From: JBHEKP01 sp041859375
Lineage (GTDB): Bacteria; Hydrogenedentota; Hydrogenedentia; Hydrogenedentales; CAITNO01
Reading direction: 5' to 3'
Assembly (NCBI GenBank): GCA_041859375.1
Contig: JBHEKP010000029.1
Coordinates: forward strand, 1 to 16,233
DNA: 16,233 nt
Shown: positions 7,116-15,791 of the stretch, in pieces
Position numbering within the stretch: the stretch's first letter is position 1
Layout of the letters: the number at the start of each line of letters is the position of its first letter
Notes under the pieces: model-generated
The model's input: only the letters and a program-made list of their open reading frames with translations
Database searches by the model: none
What the model was told of the DNA's origin: nothing
Made by a program: the position numbers and the translations under genes

Positions 7116-10100
7116 ATGATCACACCGTTCCGGCTCGTTCTGGCCGCGCTGCTGTGCGCGGCGGCCCTCCCCGCATCCGCGGACCTTTCCGCGCCCTTCA
7201 ACCTCCGCTGCGAATACCGCGTCAACCCGCAGGGCATTGACGCCACCCGGCCGCGCCTCTCCTGGAACACGCGCTCCGGCGAGCGCGCCCAGCGCCAGAC
7301 CGCGCGCCAAATCATCGTGGCCTCCTCGGCGGAGGCCGCCGCGCGCGGCGAGGGCGACCTGTGGGAGTCGGGCAAAACCGAATCCTCCGACGCCATCCAG
7401 GTGGCCTATAACGGCGCGCCCCTGGCGGCCCACCAGCCCTGCTGGTGGCGCGTGCGCGTGTGGGATCAGGACGGGAGGGAGAGCCCCTGGAGCGAGACCG
7501 CCTTCTGGTCCATGGGCCCGCTGGCCCCCGAGGACTGGGCCGGCGCCAAATGGATCGGCATGGACGGCGGCGAGGCCGCAAACCCGAAGGATGAACTCGT
7601 CAAAAACGCCCGCTGGATTTGGGGGCCGGGCGACCAGCCCCAGTCCGGCGCGAAACCGGGCGTGTGCAGCTTCCGCGGCGTGATCACCCTCCCCGAATCC
7701 AAGCCCGTCCGGGCCTTCTGCCTCATGGCCTGCGACAACCAGGCCAAGCTGTTTGTCAACGGCGAGCGCGCGGGCGACTGGTCCCAGTTCCAGATTGCCG
7801 GCGAGTTTGACGCCACGCCCCTCCTCCGTCCCGGGAAAAACATCATCGCCGTCCAGGTGGAAAACATGGGCGACACGCCCAATCCCGGCGGGCTGATGCT
7901 GGTGCTCCGCGCCGAATACGCCGCGGGGGATCCCGTCACCCTCCACGCCGACGGCTCATGGAAGACGGCGGAAAACGCCCCCGCAGGCTGGGAAAAGCCC
8001 GGCTTTGACGACACCGCATGGGCCGCCGCGCAGGACCTGGGCCCGAACGGCATGGAGCCCTGGAAGGAAATCAAAACAGCCGCCGCCCGCGTGCTGCCCG
8101 CGCGCATGCTGCGCCGGGGCTTCTCCGTTGAGGGCCCCGTGCGCCGCGCCACGGTCACCATGTCCGGCCTCGGCCTTTCGGAACTGCACCTCAACGGCGA
8201 AAAAATCGGCGACGAGGTCCTCTCCCCGGGATGCACCGACTACAACAAGCGCTCCTTCTGCGTGACCCGCGACGTGACGGACCGGATCAAGCCCGGTGAA
8301 AACGCCCTCGGCGTCTGGCTCGGCAACGGCCGCTACTACGCGCCGCGCCTCAACGAGCCCACCACGACGCGCACCTTCCACTTCCCCAAGCTGCTTCTGG
8401 TGGCCCGCCTTGAAATGGCCGACGGCTCCGTGCGGAACATCGTCAGCGACGAATCCTGGAGGATCACCGACAAGGGGCCCATCCGCGCGAACAATGAGTA
8501 TGACGGCGAAACCTACGACGCCCGCATGGAGATGCCCGGATGGGCCTCCCCCGGCTTTGACGACGCCGCATGGGGTGCCGCGCAGGTGGTGGAGTCCCCC
8601 GGCGGCGTGGTCTCCGCCGAGCCCGCCGAGCCCATCCGCGTCACCGAGACCATCCACCCCGCGGCCATCTCCAACCCCGCCCCCGGCGTGTACGTCTACG
8701 ACATGGGCCAGAACATGGTGGGCTGGTGCAGGCTCCGCGTGCGCGGCCCCGCCGGAACGGTGGTGCGCCTGCGCCACGCCGAAACGCTCCAGGCCGACGG
8801 CTCGATCTACCTCGCCAACATCCGCGGCGCGAAGGTGACCATCGACTACACCCTGAAGGGCGGCGCGGAGGAGGTTTACGAGCCCCGATTCACCTACTTC
8901 GGCTTCCGCTATGTGGAAATGACCGGATTCCCCGGCGAGCCCGCCCTGGACACCATCGAGGGGCGCGTGGTCCACGACGACGTGGAGAACGCCGGCGCCT
9001 TTGAGTGCTCCAACCAGCTCATCAACCGCATCGCCAAAAACATCCGCTGGGGCGTGCGCGGCAACTACCGCAGCATGCCCACCGACTGCCCCCAGCGCGA
9101 CGAGCGCCAGGGCTGGCTCGGCGACCGCTCCGAGGAGTGCCGCGGCGAAACCTACCTCTACAACATCTCCGCCCTCTACGCCAAGTGGGTCTGCGACATG
9201 GAGGACTCCCAGAAGGACACCGGCTCCGTCTCCGACGTGTCCCCCGCCTACTGGCCGCTTTACAACGACAACGTCACCTGGCCCAGCAGCTTCATCATCG
9301 TGCCGGGCATGCTCTACGACCAGTACGGCGACACCCGCACCCTGGAGCGCCACTACGACGGCATGAAAAAGTGGATCACCCACATGACCCAGTACCTCAA
9401 GGACGACATCATGCCCCGCGACAACTACGGGGACTGGTGCGTGCCGCCCGAGGAGCAGCACCTCATCCACTCCAAGGACCCCATGCGCCAGACGCCCGGC
9501 GACTTCCTCGGCACGGCCTACTTCCACTTCGACCTCAAGCTCATGGCGCGCTACGCGAATCTCCTCGGCAAGCCACAGGACGCGGAGGAGTTCCTCGCCC
9601 TCGCCGAACGCCTCAAGACCGCCTTCAACAAAAAATTCCTGGATGAGAAGGAGGCCAAATACGCCAACGGCGCCGAGACCACCTGCGTGCTGCCCATCGC
9701 CTTCGGGCTCGTTCCCGAAGACGTGCGCCCCCGCCTCTTCCAGCGCCTCGCCGACAGCATCATGGTGAAGGGCAACGGCCACCTCTCCACCGGCCTCATC
9801 GGCGGCCAGTGGCTCATGCGCACCCTCTCCGACAACGGGCGGCCCGACATCGCCCTCACCCTCGCCGCGCAGGACAGCTACCCAAGCTGGGGCTACATGA
9901 TCGGCAAGGGGGCCACCACGATCTGGGAACTCTGGAACGGCGACACCGCGGACCCCGCGATGAACTCCCACAACCATGTCATGCTCGTGGGTGACCTCAA
10001 CCTCTGGCTCTACGGCTACCTCGGCGGCATCCGCGCCGCCGCCCCCGGCTTCAGGGAAATCCTTGCGAAGCCCGTCGTGCCGGACGGACTGGACCATGTG

Positions 10101-10364
10101 GCCGCGTCGCACCAGAGCCCCCACGGCCAGATCTTCAGCCGCTGGGAAAAGGCGGACGGCAAACTGCGCTGGCGGCTGGCCATTCCGGCCAACACCACGG
10201 CGACGGTGCATGTGCCCGCCGCCGACGCCGCGCAGGTGACCGAGTCGGGCATGCCCGCCGCGCAGGCCCCCGGCCTTGAATTCGTTGAAATGGCGGACGG
10301 CGCCGCCGTCTACAGGGCAGGCTCCGGGCAGTACCTCTTCGAGACCCCGCTCGTGACGAAGTAG
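7116..10364 (+). CDS. Secreted alpha-L-rhamnosidase, glycoside hydrolase family 78
   Basis: The enzyme hydrolyses terminal alpha-L-rhamnose from glycans or glycosides. The 1082-residue product has a Sec signal peptide (MITPFRLVLAALLCAAALPASA). An N-terminal Fn3-like domain (about 28-133; PRLSW, QTARQIIVAS, WRVRVWDQDG) is followed by a jelly-roll-like insert (about 141-330; KLFVNGERAGDWSQF) that resembles a carbohydrate-binding module. Next come the rhamnosidase N-terminal beta-sandwich (about 333-510; SELHLNGEKIGDEVLSPG), a concanavalin-like domain (about 515-620), the (alpha/alpha)6 catalytic domain (about 625-975) and a C-terminal beta domain. Family catalytic motifs are present: DCPQRDERQGWLGD (657-670), with Glu663 the expected general acid, and TTIWELWNG (934-942), with Glu938 the expected base. 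The ATG at 7116 has AAGGAG 8 bases upstream. The gene stands alone, with terminators on both sides and no transporter or SusC/D pair nearby. The signal peptide suggests a periplasmic or extracellular location. Confidence 0.96.
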   Translation: MITPFRLVLAALLCAAALPASADLSAPFNLRCEYRVNPQGIDATRPRLSWNTRSGERAQRQTARQIIVASSAEAAARGEGDLWESGKTESSDAIQVAYNGAPLAAHQPCWWRVRVWDQDGRESPWSETAFWSMGPLAPEDWAGAKWIGMDGGEAANPKDELVKNARWIWGPGDQPQSGAKPGVCSFRGVITLPESKPVRAFCLMACDNQAKLFVNGERAGDWSQFQIAGEFDATPLLRPGKNIIAVQVENMGDTPNPGGLMLVLRAEYAAGDPVTLHADGSWKTAENAPAGWEKPGFDDTAWAAAQDLGPNGMEPWKEIKTAAARVLPARMLRRGFSVEGPVRRATVTMSGLGLSELHLNGEKIGDEVLSPGCTDYNKRSFCVTRDVTDRIKPGENALGVWLGNGRYYAPRLNEPTTTRTFHFPKLLLVARLEMADGSVRNIVSDESWRITDKGPIRANNEYDGETYDARMEMPGWASPGFDDAAWGAAQVVESPGGVVSAEPAEPIRVTETIHPAAISNPAPGVYVYDMGQNMVGWCRLRVRGPAGTVVRLRHAETLQADGSIYLANIRGAKVTIDYTLKGGAEEVYEPRFTYFGFRYVEMTGFPGEPALDTIEGRVVHDDVENAGAFECSNQLINRIAKNIRWGVRGNYRSMPTDCPQRDERQGWLGDRSEECRGETYLYNISALYAKWVCDMEDSQKDTGSVSDVSPAYWPLYNDNVTWPSSFIIVPGMLYDQYGDTRTLERHYDGMKKWITHMTQYLKDDIMPRDNYGDWCVPPEEQHLIHSKDPMRQTPGDFLGTAYFHFDLKLMARYANLLGKPQDAEEFLALAERLKTAFNKKFLDEKEAKYANGAETTCVLPIAFGLVPEDVRPRLFQRLADSIMVKGNGHLSTGLIGGQWLMRTLSDNGRPDIALTLAAQDSYPSWGYMIGKGATTIWELWNGDTADPAMNSHNHVMLVGDLNLWLYGYLGGIRAAAPGFREILAKPVVPDGLDHVAASHQSPHGQIFSRWEKADGKLRWRLAIPANTTATVHVPAADAAQVTESGMPAAQAPGLEFVEMADGAAVYRAGSGQYLFETPLVTK

Positions 10365-10372
10365 GCTTGCCG

Positions 10373-10422
10373 AAAAAATACCGCCGGGGATCCGCGCCAC
10401 GGATCCCCGGCGGTTTTGTTTT
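10373..10422. terminator. Bidirectional rho-independent terminator between convergent genes
   Basis: A perfect 14-bp inverted repeat (CCGCCGGGGATCCG at 10381-10394, CGGATCCCCGGCGG at 10400-10413, 5-base loop) is followed on the plus strand by TTTTGTTTT. It is preceded by AAAAAATA, which is a T-tract on the minus strand. It therefore fits termination of both the rightward rhamnosidase gene and the leftward peptidase gene, whose stop is at 10449. Confidence 0.92.
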
Positions 10423-10448
10423 CACGGCGGCAGCCGTTTTTCATGCCG

Positions 10449-13400
10449 TCACTTGCACATGGGCATGGTGATCTCCGTGGAAACGCCGGTGGAATAGTTG
10501 CCCGTCAAATCCCGGGTGAAGCAGGTGTAGTAATAGGTCTTCCCGCTGCAATAGTCGAGGTCGTCCATGTCCTGGTGCAGGGTGCCCGATCCCTCGTACA
10601 CCGTCAGCCCCGTGGTGGGCGTGGTGGGCGCGAGCCCCTCGTCGCGCTGGATTTTCACCCCCGCAAAGTCCGCGTCCGTCGGGTTGGTCCAGGTCAGCTC
10701 CACCATCGCCGCGGCGATGCCGAGGGCCGCGTCAAAGCCCGTCACCTCGCCGGGCGGCGTGGTGTCGTTGACCTCCAGCGGCACGGCGGCGGCCTGCATG
10801 CCCGTCACCGAGAAATTGCCCTCGGTGTCGCGGGAGAAGATGGTGTAATAATAGGTGACACCAGCCGTCACCGGCGAGTACAGCGTCTCGAACGTGACGG
10901 CGTCGCAGGATCGCCCGCCCTGTCCCTCCGCGGGCGTCATGGGGAATGCATTCTTGGACCAGCGGATTTTGACCCCCGCAAAGTCCGTCTCCGGCGGCGC
11001 GCTCCACGCCAGCGTGATAGAGCCGGGGCCCGGTGTCGCCGTGAAGGTCGGCGGCGGGCTGGGCGGCGTGGTGCTGTCCTCAGACGGTGTGACGGCCACC
11101 GCGTCCGAGCCCGCTCCGTAGTTGCCCGCGCCGTCATGGGCGTAGACACGGTAGTAGTAGGTCATGCCGTTGGTCAGGCCCGTGTCCAGGAAGGCCGAAG
11201 CCGGCCCGTCATACACCGGCGTGCCGTCGGTCCGCGACGCGGGCGCGGCCCCCTCCCTGCGCACCACCAGCGCGCCCGTGAAATCCTGAAGCGCGGGGTT
11301 GGTCCACGACAGGTGGGCCATGCCGTTGTCGGGGACGCCGGTCAGCCCGGAGGCGTCCGGCATCGCGGGCGTCGCGGAGACCGCGCCCGTGCCCGGCGAA
11401 TAGTTCGGCATGGCGTCCCGTGTGAAGGCGCGGTAGTAGTAGGTCGTGCCGTTCGTGAGTAACGTGTCCAGGTAAGTCTTGGCGGTGCCCGCGTACACCA
11501 CCGTGCCGTCCGTGTTGGAGAGGGGGGCGCTGCCCGCCTTGCGCACAATCACCACCGCCGCGATGTCCGGGGAGGCGGGTATGTTCCACGCCAGCTGCAC
11601 CCGTGTGTTGGAGGGCGTCGCCGTGAACCCGGTCACGTCCGGCGGGGGGGTGATGTCCGCCCAGGTGGTCGCGCTCGCGTGCGCGCCGGAGGACATGTTC
11701 CCGTTCACATCGTAGCTGAAGAAGGTGTAATAGTAGGTCGTGTTCAGCGCGAGCGGGCCGTCGGTGAAGGAGGTGCCGTTGCCGTTCACCACCATGGTCC
11801 CGTCGTCGGGGCCCGTGGGATGGCCGCCCGTCTTGCGCACGCCGCGCACATAACTGAAGTCGCCGCCGGGGTTTGTCCATTCCAGGGTGATGTAGTTCTT
11901 GTTCACCACGGCGGGCTTGAAGGTCACATTCGCGGGCGGCTGAATCTCCGGCAGCACGGCCGTGACCGTCATGGAGTTGTCCCGCGAGAAGGCCAGCAGC
12001 GTGTCATACTGCGGCGTCACCGTGCCGTACATGGTGAGCAGCGCCACGCCGTTGACCACGTTCCCGCGCCCGTAGCTCACCAGGTTGCTGAAGGGGCCGC
12101 GCTGTGTCGCCGTCACGGTGATGCCGTTGATCGGGTACCCGTAGTTCACCCGGACCTTGCCGTTGACCCATGAGTTGAAGCCGGCCACCGGGACCTGGCG
12201 CGTCCACGGGTTTTCGGTCCACACCGCGAGGGTGGGATCGCCGAAGGTGTGCCACATCAGAATCTCGTCGTGCACCTCCAGGAAGTTCACCCAGTCCCAC
12301 AGGCCCATCTGCGACACCAGGTAGGCCTTGCCGTGGAGCAGGATGTCGCCCAGGCGCAACTCGGAGGCGTTGGCGCCGTAGGCGGGGAGCGCGGCGGGCC
12401 ACATCGCGTCGAAATAACCGCGCAGCAGCAGCGAGTTGGCCGTGCTGGGGCTGTTCCGCACGTCGCCGATCACGCCGATGGCGCCGCCGTCGGAATCGCG
12501 GATGAACCGCTCCATCAGCAGTTCAAAGTCCTTTACGGTGCCCATCGCGCCGTTCGAGCTCTCGTCGTCAAAGAGGCCGCTCGCGCAGTTCACGCTGAAC
12601 ACCAGCGGCAGCAGCGCGCCGTTCGATATCTGGGGCGTGTTGGGGACGTCTGATCCGTAAATGTTGCGCCAGGAGAACCACGGCGTCTCCCAGCTCCCCG
12701 GCGACCCGTGGTCGCGGTGAATCACGATGAAGCGGCCCGCGTTGATCGCGTCCACAATGCGCTGCGTGCTGCCGTTCCAGGTGAAATTGCTTGTCAGCGC
12801 CGCGGGAAGCGCCGTGCCGTTGTCGTAGTAGCGCGGCTTGGAGTCCTTCGAGTAGGCCCAGTCCACCGTCTCCGCGTAGATGCGGTCCACCGTCTTGCCG
12901 TTGTTGTTCATCACGTTCCGGGCGAACTCGCTCACCCAGATGAAGGTGCGCTGATCCACGCCCGCCGTCTGCGTGTTCAGGTTGCAGCACTGGAACTGCG
13001 CCGCGATGGCCGCGCGCGAGTAGAAATTCGGATCGGTGGGCGGGCTGCCCTCGTAGGCGATGATCCGGTCCACCACCCGGTTTGCCTCCTCTATCGTGTC
13101 TATCGGCAGGCGGCCCACCGCGATGTCGCTCAGCAGATCGTTGTTGGGATCGCCGCCCACGATCTCAAGGGGCCGGTCGGTGCCGATGAAGTCGCTCCCG
13201 AGGTCAACCGCCGCGGCCAGCCCGTCCAGGTAGGCCGGAGGGATGAACTCGGAGTCGCCCAGCAGCAGCACATAGCGCGGGCGCGGCGCGGCCTCGGCGT
13301 ACTCCTCCTCCACCAGCGCGTCTATCTCCGCCGCCGTGTCCGGGCCGTTGCCGTCGGGGCCGTCGTTCACCACGAACACCTCGCTCATCACGCCGTGGTC

Positions 13401-14798
13401 GTTTTTCCACTCCGCAAGCCGGTTCGCGGCGGAGAGGAAATCGGGATGGGTCAGAATCATCAGCTCCTCGCCGATGCCCGATATTATTATCGGGCCCGGC
13501 GGGATTTTGTCCTTGATCAGCCCCCAGTTTGTGGTGGAAAGCACCGCGCCGGGACGCAGGGCCTCAATTTCGCCCAGGGTGTGGCCGGACCCGTATCCCG
13601 CGCCGCCCTGGAAAACCAGTTTCACGTTCACCTTCTTGAACAGGGTCATTTTTTGCTGCGCGGGCGTGTACTGCCCCCCCGCCACGTCCAGCTGGAAGAT
13701 GCGCACGTCGCGCGATTTCCCCAGGTCGCGTATCCGCACCGGCTCCGCCGGGAAGGGCGCGTCCGACTGGTACGCCTCCGAATTGATTGTGAACGGCGGC
13801 TTCGCAAAGGGGTCCACCGCGTCCTTCACGTCCTCCTGTCCGGGCCACAGGTTCATCGCAATGGTCTCCGCCTCCTCCACGTCGAACTCCACCGAAACCT
13901 CCGCGCCCTCCGGCACCGCAAACAGGCTCCGTGACGCGGGCACCAGCGGCAGCCCCGGCGCGCCGTGCTCCGGCTCCACGCCGGGCAGCCCCACCTTGGT
14001 GAACACCGCGCCGCCCTCCTCCTGGGGAAGCAGCACCGGCTCGCCGAACTCCACCGACTCCGCCAGCCGGTCCAGGTCCGTGCCCAGCGGATCCGGCACC
14101 ACCTCAGCCGGAACGTCTATCCGGTCAAAGCCGGGGCAGTCCGCCTTTGCGGGCGACTCCACCGCCAGCGTCCTCCGCAGCATCCGCGCCCGCGCGTACA
14201 GCTCCTCGCACACGGGCACCGCCGCGCCGCCCCGGAATTCCTGGAGTTTCGCCGCGAATTCCAGCAGTTTGTCCCCCGCGCCGCAGGCGTCGCCGCCGTC
14301 CAGCAGCCCGTTCGCCTCGGCCAGAAGCCCCAGCAGGGCCTCCTGCTGCGCCGTGTCGAACACCCCCGATCCGGTGACCTCCGTGCCCACTTCGGTGAAG
14401 TCGCCCGTCAGCGCCGGGGCGTACACCGGCGTGGCCGTCGCCTGGACGCCGCTCGACCAGTTTCCCTTCTGATCAGCCGCAAAGGCGGTGTAGTAATACA
14501 GGGTGCCGTTTTGCAGGCCCGTGTCCATGAAGGCCTGGTCAAGCCCCTCGTAAACGAGGTTGCCCTCGTCCGGCGTGGCCGGATACCCCCCGGTCCCCTT
14601 CATCACCCGCACCTTCGCCAGGTCAACATCCGTGGGGTTGGTCCAGGCCAGCGCGGCCTGGCTGTCGCCCGCCGTCGCGGTGAAGCCCATCGGGTTTCCC
14701 GGCGGGGTCTTGTCCTTTTTGCAGCCCCCGCACGCCAGCGCCAGCATTACGGCCAGCGAAAAGACAGAACACACCCGCACCGCCCGATTCCTGAACAT
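10449..14798 (-). CDS. Gingipain-type (C25) cysteine peptidase lipoprotein with six FN3-like repeats
   Basis: This 1449-residue protein starts with a lipoprotein-like signal (MFRNRAVRVCSVFSLAVMLALACGGC; lipidation at Cys23 or Cys26). One FN3-like repeat lies at about 31-125 and a propeptide-like region at about 130-420. The C25 catalytic domain spans about 430-860: YVLLLGDSEFIPP, a His motif HRDHGSPGSW (His697) and a Cys motif FSVNCASGLFD (Cys738), in the order and spacing expected of the gingipain dyad, ending at GDPTLAVWTENP. An Ig-like domain (about 865-950) follows as in gingipains, then five FN3-like repeats to the end. All six repeats share YYY(T/R).(F/Y)..D....(N/G).S.G. There is no type IX secretion C-terminal domain; lipid anchoring at the surface is inferred. 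The ATG at 14798 has GGGAG 8 bases upstream. It lies 86 bp after the small lipoprotein gene with no terminator between them. Whether it acts as a peptidase or is an adhesin-like relative cannot be settled from sequence. Confidence 0.9.
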   Translation of the reverse strand: MFRNRAVRVCSVFSLAVMLALACGGCKKDKTPPGNPMGFTATAGDSQAALAWTNPTDVDLAKVRVMKGTGGYPATPDEGNLVYEGLDQAFMDTGLQNGTLYYYTAFAADQKGNWSSGVQATATPVYAPALTGDFTEVGTEVTGSGVFDTAQQEALLGLLAEANGLLDGGDACGAGDKLLEFAAKLQEFRGGAAVPVCEELYARARMLRRTLAVESPAKADCPGFDRIDVPAEVVPDPLGTDLDRLAESVEFGEPVLLPQEEGGAVFTKVGLPGVEPEHGAPGLPLVPASRSLFAVPEGAEVSVEFDVEEAETIAMNLWPGQEDVKDAVDPFAKPPFTINSEAYQSDAPFPAEPVRIRDLGKSRDVRIFQLDVAGGQYTPAQQKMTLFKKVNVKLVFQGGAGYGSGHTLGEIEALRPGAVLSTTNWGLIKDKIPPGPIIISGIGEELMILTHPDFLSAANRLAEWKNDHGVMSEVFVVNDGPDGNGPDTAAEIDALVEEEYAEAAPRPRYVLLLGDSEFIPPAYLDGLAAAVDLGSDFIGTDRPLEIVGGDPNNDLLSDIAVGRLPIDTIEEANRVVDRIIAYEGSPPTDPNFYSRAAIAAQFQCCNLNTQTAGVDQRTFIWVSEFARNVMNNNGKTVDRIYAETVDWAYSKDSKPRYYDNGTALPAALTSNFTWNGSTQRIVDAINAGRFIVIHRDHGSPGSWETPWFSWRNIYGSDVPNTPQISNGALLPLVFSVNCASGLFDDESSNGAMGTVKDFELLMERFIRDSDGGAIGVIGDVRNSPSTANSLLLRGYFDAMWPAALPAYGANASELRLGDILLHGKAYLVSQMGLWDWVNFLEVHDEILMWHTFGDPTLAVWTENPWTRQVPVAGFNSWVNGKVRVNYGYPINGITVTATQRGPFSNLVSYGRGNVVNGVALLTMYGTVTPQYDTLLAFSRDNSMTVTAVLPEIQPPANVTFKPAVVNKNYITLEWTNPGGDFSYVRGVRKTGGHPTGPDDGTMVVNGNGTSFTDGPLALNTTYYYTFFSYDVNGNMSSGAHASATTWADITPPPDVTGFTATPSNTRVQLAWNIPASPDIAAVVIVRKAGSAPLSNTDGTVVYAGTAKTYLDTLLTNGTTYYYRAFTRDAMPNYSPGTGAVSATPAMPDASGLTGVPDNGMAHLSWTNPALQDFTGALVVRREGAAPASRTDGTPVYDGPASAFLDTGLTNGMTYYYRVYAHDGAGNYGAGSDAVAVTPSEDSTTPPSPPPTFTATPGPGSITLAWSAPPETDFAGVKIRWSKNAFPMTPAEGQGGRSCDAVTFETLYSPVTAGVTYYYTIFSRDTEGNFSVTGMQAAAVPLEVNDTTPPGEVTGFDAALGIAAAMVELTWTNPTDADFAGVKIQRDEGLAPTTPTTGLTVYEGSGTLHQDMDDLDYCSGKTYYYTCFTRDLTGNYSTGVSTEITMPMCK

Positions 14799-14799
14799 G

Positions 14800-14868
14800 A
14801 CCCTTGCTCCCGGCGTCGGAATGAAATTCCGCCCGCCATCCCGAACCCTTGAAAACCCTTGACCCTTG
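14800..14868. repeat. Four copies of CAAGGGT and a small hairpin before the peptidase gene
   Basis: On the minus strand the heptamer CAAGGGT occurs at 14868-14862, 14861-14855 and 14851-14845, and again at 14806-14800 immediately before the ATG. Between them lies CGGAAT-ttc-ATTCCG (14831-14817), which can form a 6-bp stem close to the ribosome site. These could be regulator-binding or translational control elements; no function is known. Confidence 0.4.
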
Positions 14869-14884
14869 TTTTGTCAGCCCGCCG

Positions 14885-15628
14885 TCACAACCCCAGGTTG
14901 TCCATCACTTGGTTCTGCTGGTCGTTGTGGCCGCCGGTTATCGAACCCGTCTGGCGGTTCATGTAGCCCTGCGCCGCCGAACTGCCCGCCGAACTCATCC
15001 CGTTCAACTGCTGCTGCATACCCACCCCCGTCATCACCTCGCCCATCGGGCCCGCGCCCCCGCCCATGGGAACCGCCGCGCCCGCAGCCTGCGCGGGCGC
15101 TGCCGCCGTTCCGCGCGGATGGCGCACCTCCCCGTTCTGGTTGTTGTAGAGGAACGCCTCACCCGCCGCCGTGCGCGGCAACTGCGCCAGATAGACCGGA
15201 TACAATGCGTCCAGCGTGGGCGGGTAATAGCCCACCGCCGTGCCGTATCGCTGAATCGCGTCCTGGATTGCCTTTAGCGTCTGCGCGTCCTGCGCCGTTG
15301 TGTCCGGCGCGGCGGGGCCGTCCAAAAGCGCGCCCGTTGCGGCGTTGTAGCCGTAGGGCGTCCCGTCCGCGTGCACCGGCACCGCCGGAATGTAATCCGG
15401 CGCGAGCACATCCAGCGTGGGCGGGTTCACCCCCTTCTCCGCGCGGTAGGTTTGAATCGCCTTCTCAAGGTTGACCCGGCCCATCTGCTCGGAGGCGTTG
15501 CGGACCTGGCCGCGCACGGCCTGCGCCTGCTGCGCCTGCACCACACTCTGCGTCGCCGTGGCCGTCAGCATTTCCACACCGCACCCCGCCAGCAGGGCCG
15601 CCATCATGGCAAAAACTCCGTACTTCAT
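14885..15628 (-). CDS. Lipoprotein with two pseudopilin-G-like (T2SSG) modules
   Basis: The 247-residue product has lipoprotein signal MKYGVFAMMAALLAGC (lipobox LAGC, Cys16). A short Gln/Ala-rich helix (about 20-50) is followed by two similar modules at about 52-102 and 116-172. Each has the pattern of the T2SS major pseudopilin G core: a helix (EKAIQTYRAEKG; LKAIQDAIQRYGTAVG), then PPTLD.L.P.Y....P, then a G/A..(F/Y).YN..(T/N)G tail. The usual prepilin N-terminus with its hydrophobic helix and peptidase site is absent, so this is not a true pilin. The C-terminus (about 173-247) is Gly/Ala/Met/Gln-rich and probably disordered. The ATG at 15628 has GGAAGGAG 10 bases upstream; an in-frame TTG at 15673 is upstream of the likely promoter. 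It probably leads an operon with the C25 peptidase gene. The function is unknown; it may be a surface or periplasmic scaffold. Confidence 0.8.
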   Translation of the reverse strand: MKYGVFAMMAALLAGCGVEMLTATATQSVVQAQQAQAVRGQVRNASEQMGRVNLEKAIQTYRAEKGVNPPTLDVLAPDYIPAVPVHADGTPYGYNAATGALLDGPAAPDTTAQDAQTLKAIQDAIQRYGTAVGYYPPTLDALYPVYLAQLPRTAAGEAFLYNNQNGEVRHPRGTAAAPAQAAGAAVPMGGGAGPMGEVMTGVGMQQQLNGMSSAGSSAAQGYMNRQTGSITGGHNDQQNQVMDNLGL

Positions 15629-15650
15629 CGGAACCGGTCTCCTTCCCCAC

Positions 15651-15681
15651 ATTATACCACCGGAAAAATACAACAGGGTGG
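15651..15681 (-). promoter_or_regulatory. Candidate extended -10 promoter for the lipoprotein/peptidase operon
   Basis: The minus strand reads TGGTATAAT, a perfect extended -10 (TATAAT at 15656-15651), 4 bases before the GGAAGGAG site (15646-15639). There is no convincing -35 box. An inverted repeat CCACC (15657-15661) / GGTGG (15677-15681) lies where the -35 region would be and might be an operator. Transcription starting about 7 bases downstream would give a very short leader. Confidence 0.5.
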
Positions 15682-15791
15682 AAAATGTTAAAAACGAGAA
15701 CCCCTCCCATTAAAACGCAACAACCCGCGCTGATCTTATAGGGGGTGTTTTCCATTCCCCCGGCCGTCATCACCCAAAGGAGACCCATCGC

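Noticed and set aside
7956..10400. 814-codon open frame antisense to the rhamnosidase
   Set aside because: Val/Gly/His-rich translation without domains; the plus strand encodes an intact GH78 enzyme.
12708..13934. Plus-strand frame inside the C25 peptidase region
   Set aside because: Antisense to conserved catalytic motifs; His/Val/Arg-rich shadow.
14885..15628. True type II secretion pseudopilin
   Set aside because: No prepilin peptidase site or long N-terminal hydrophobic helix; a lipobox is present instead and the core is duplicated.
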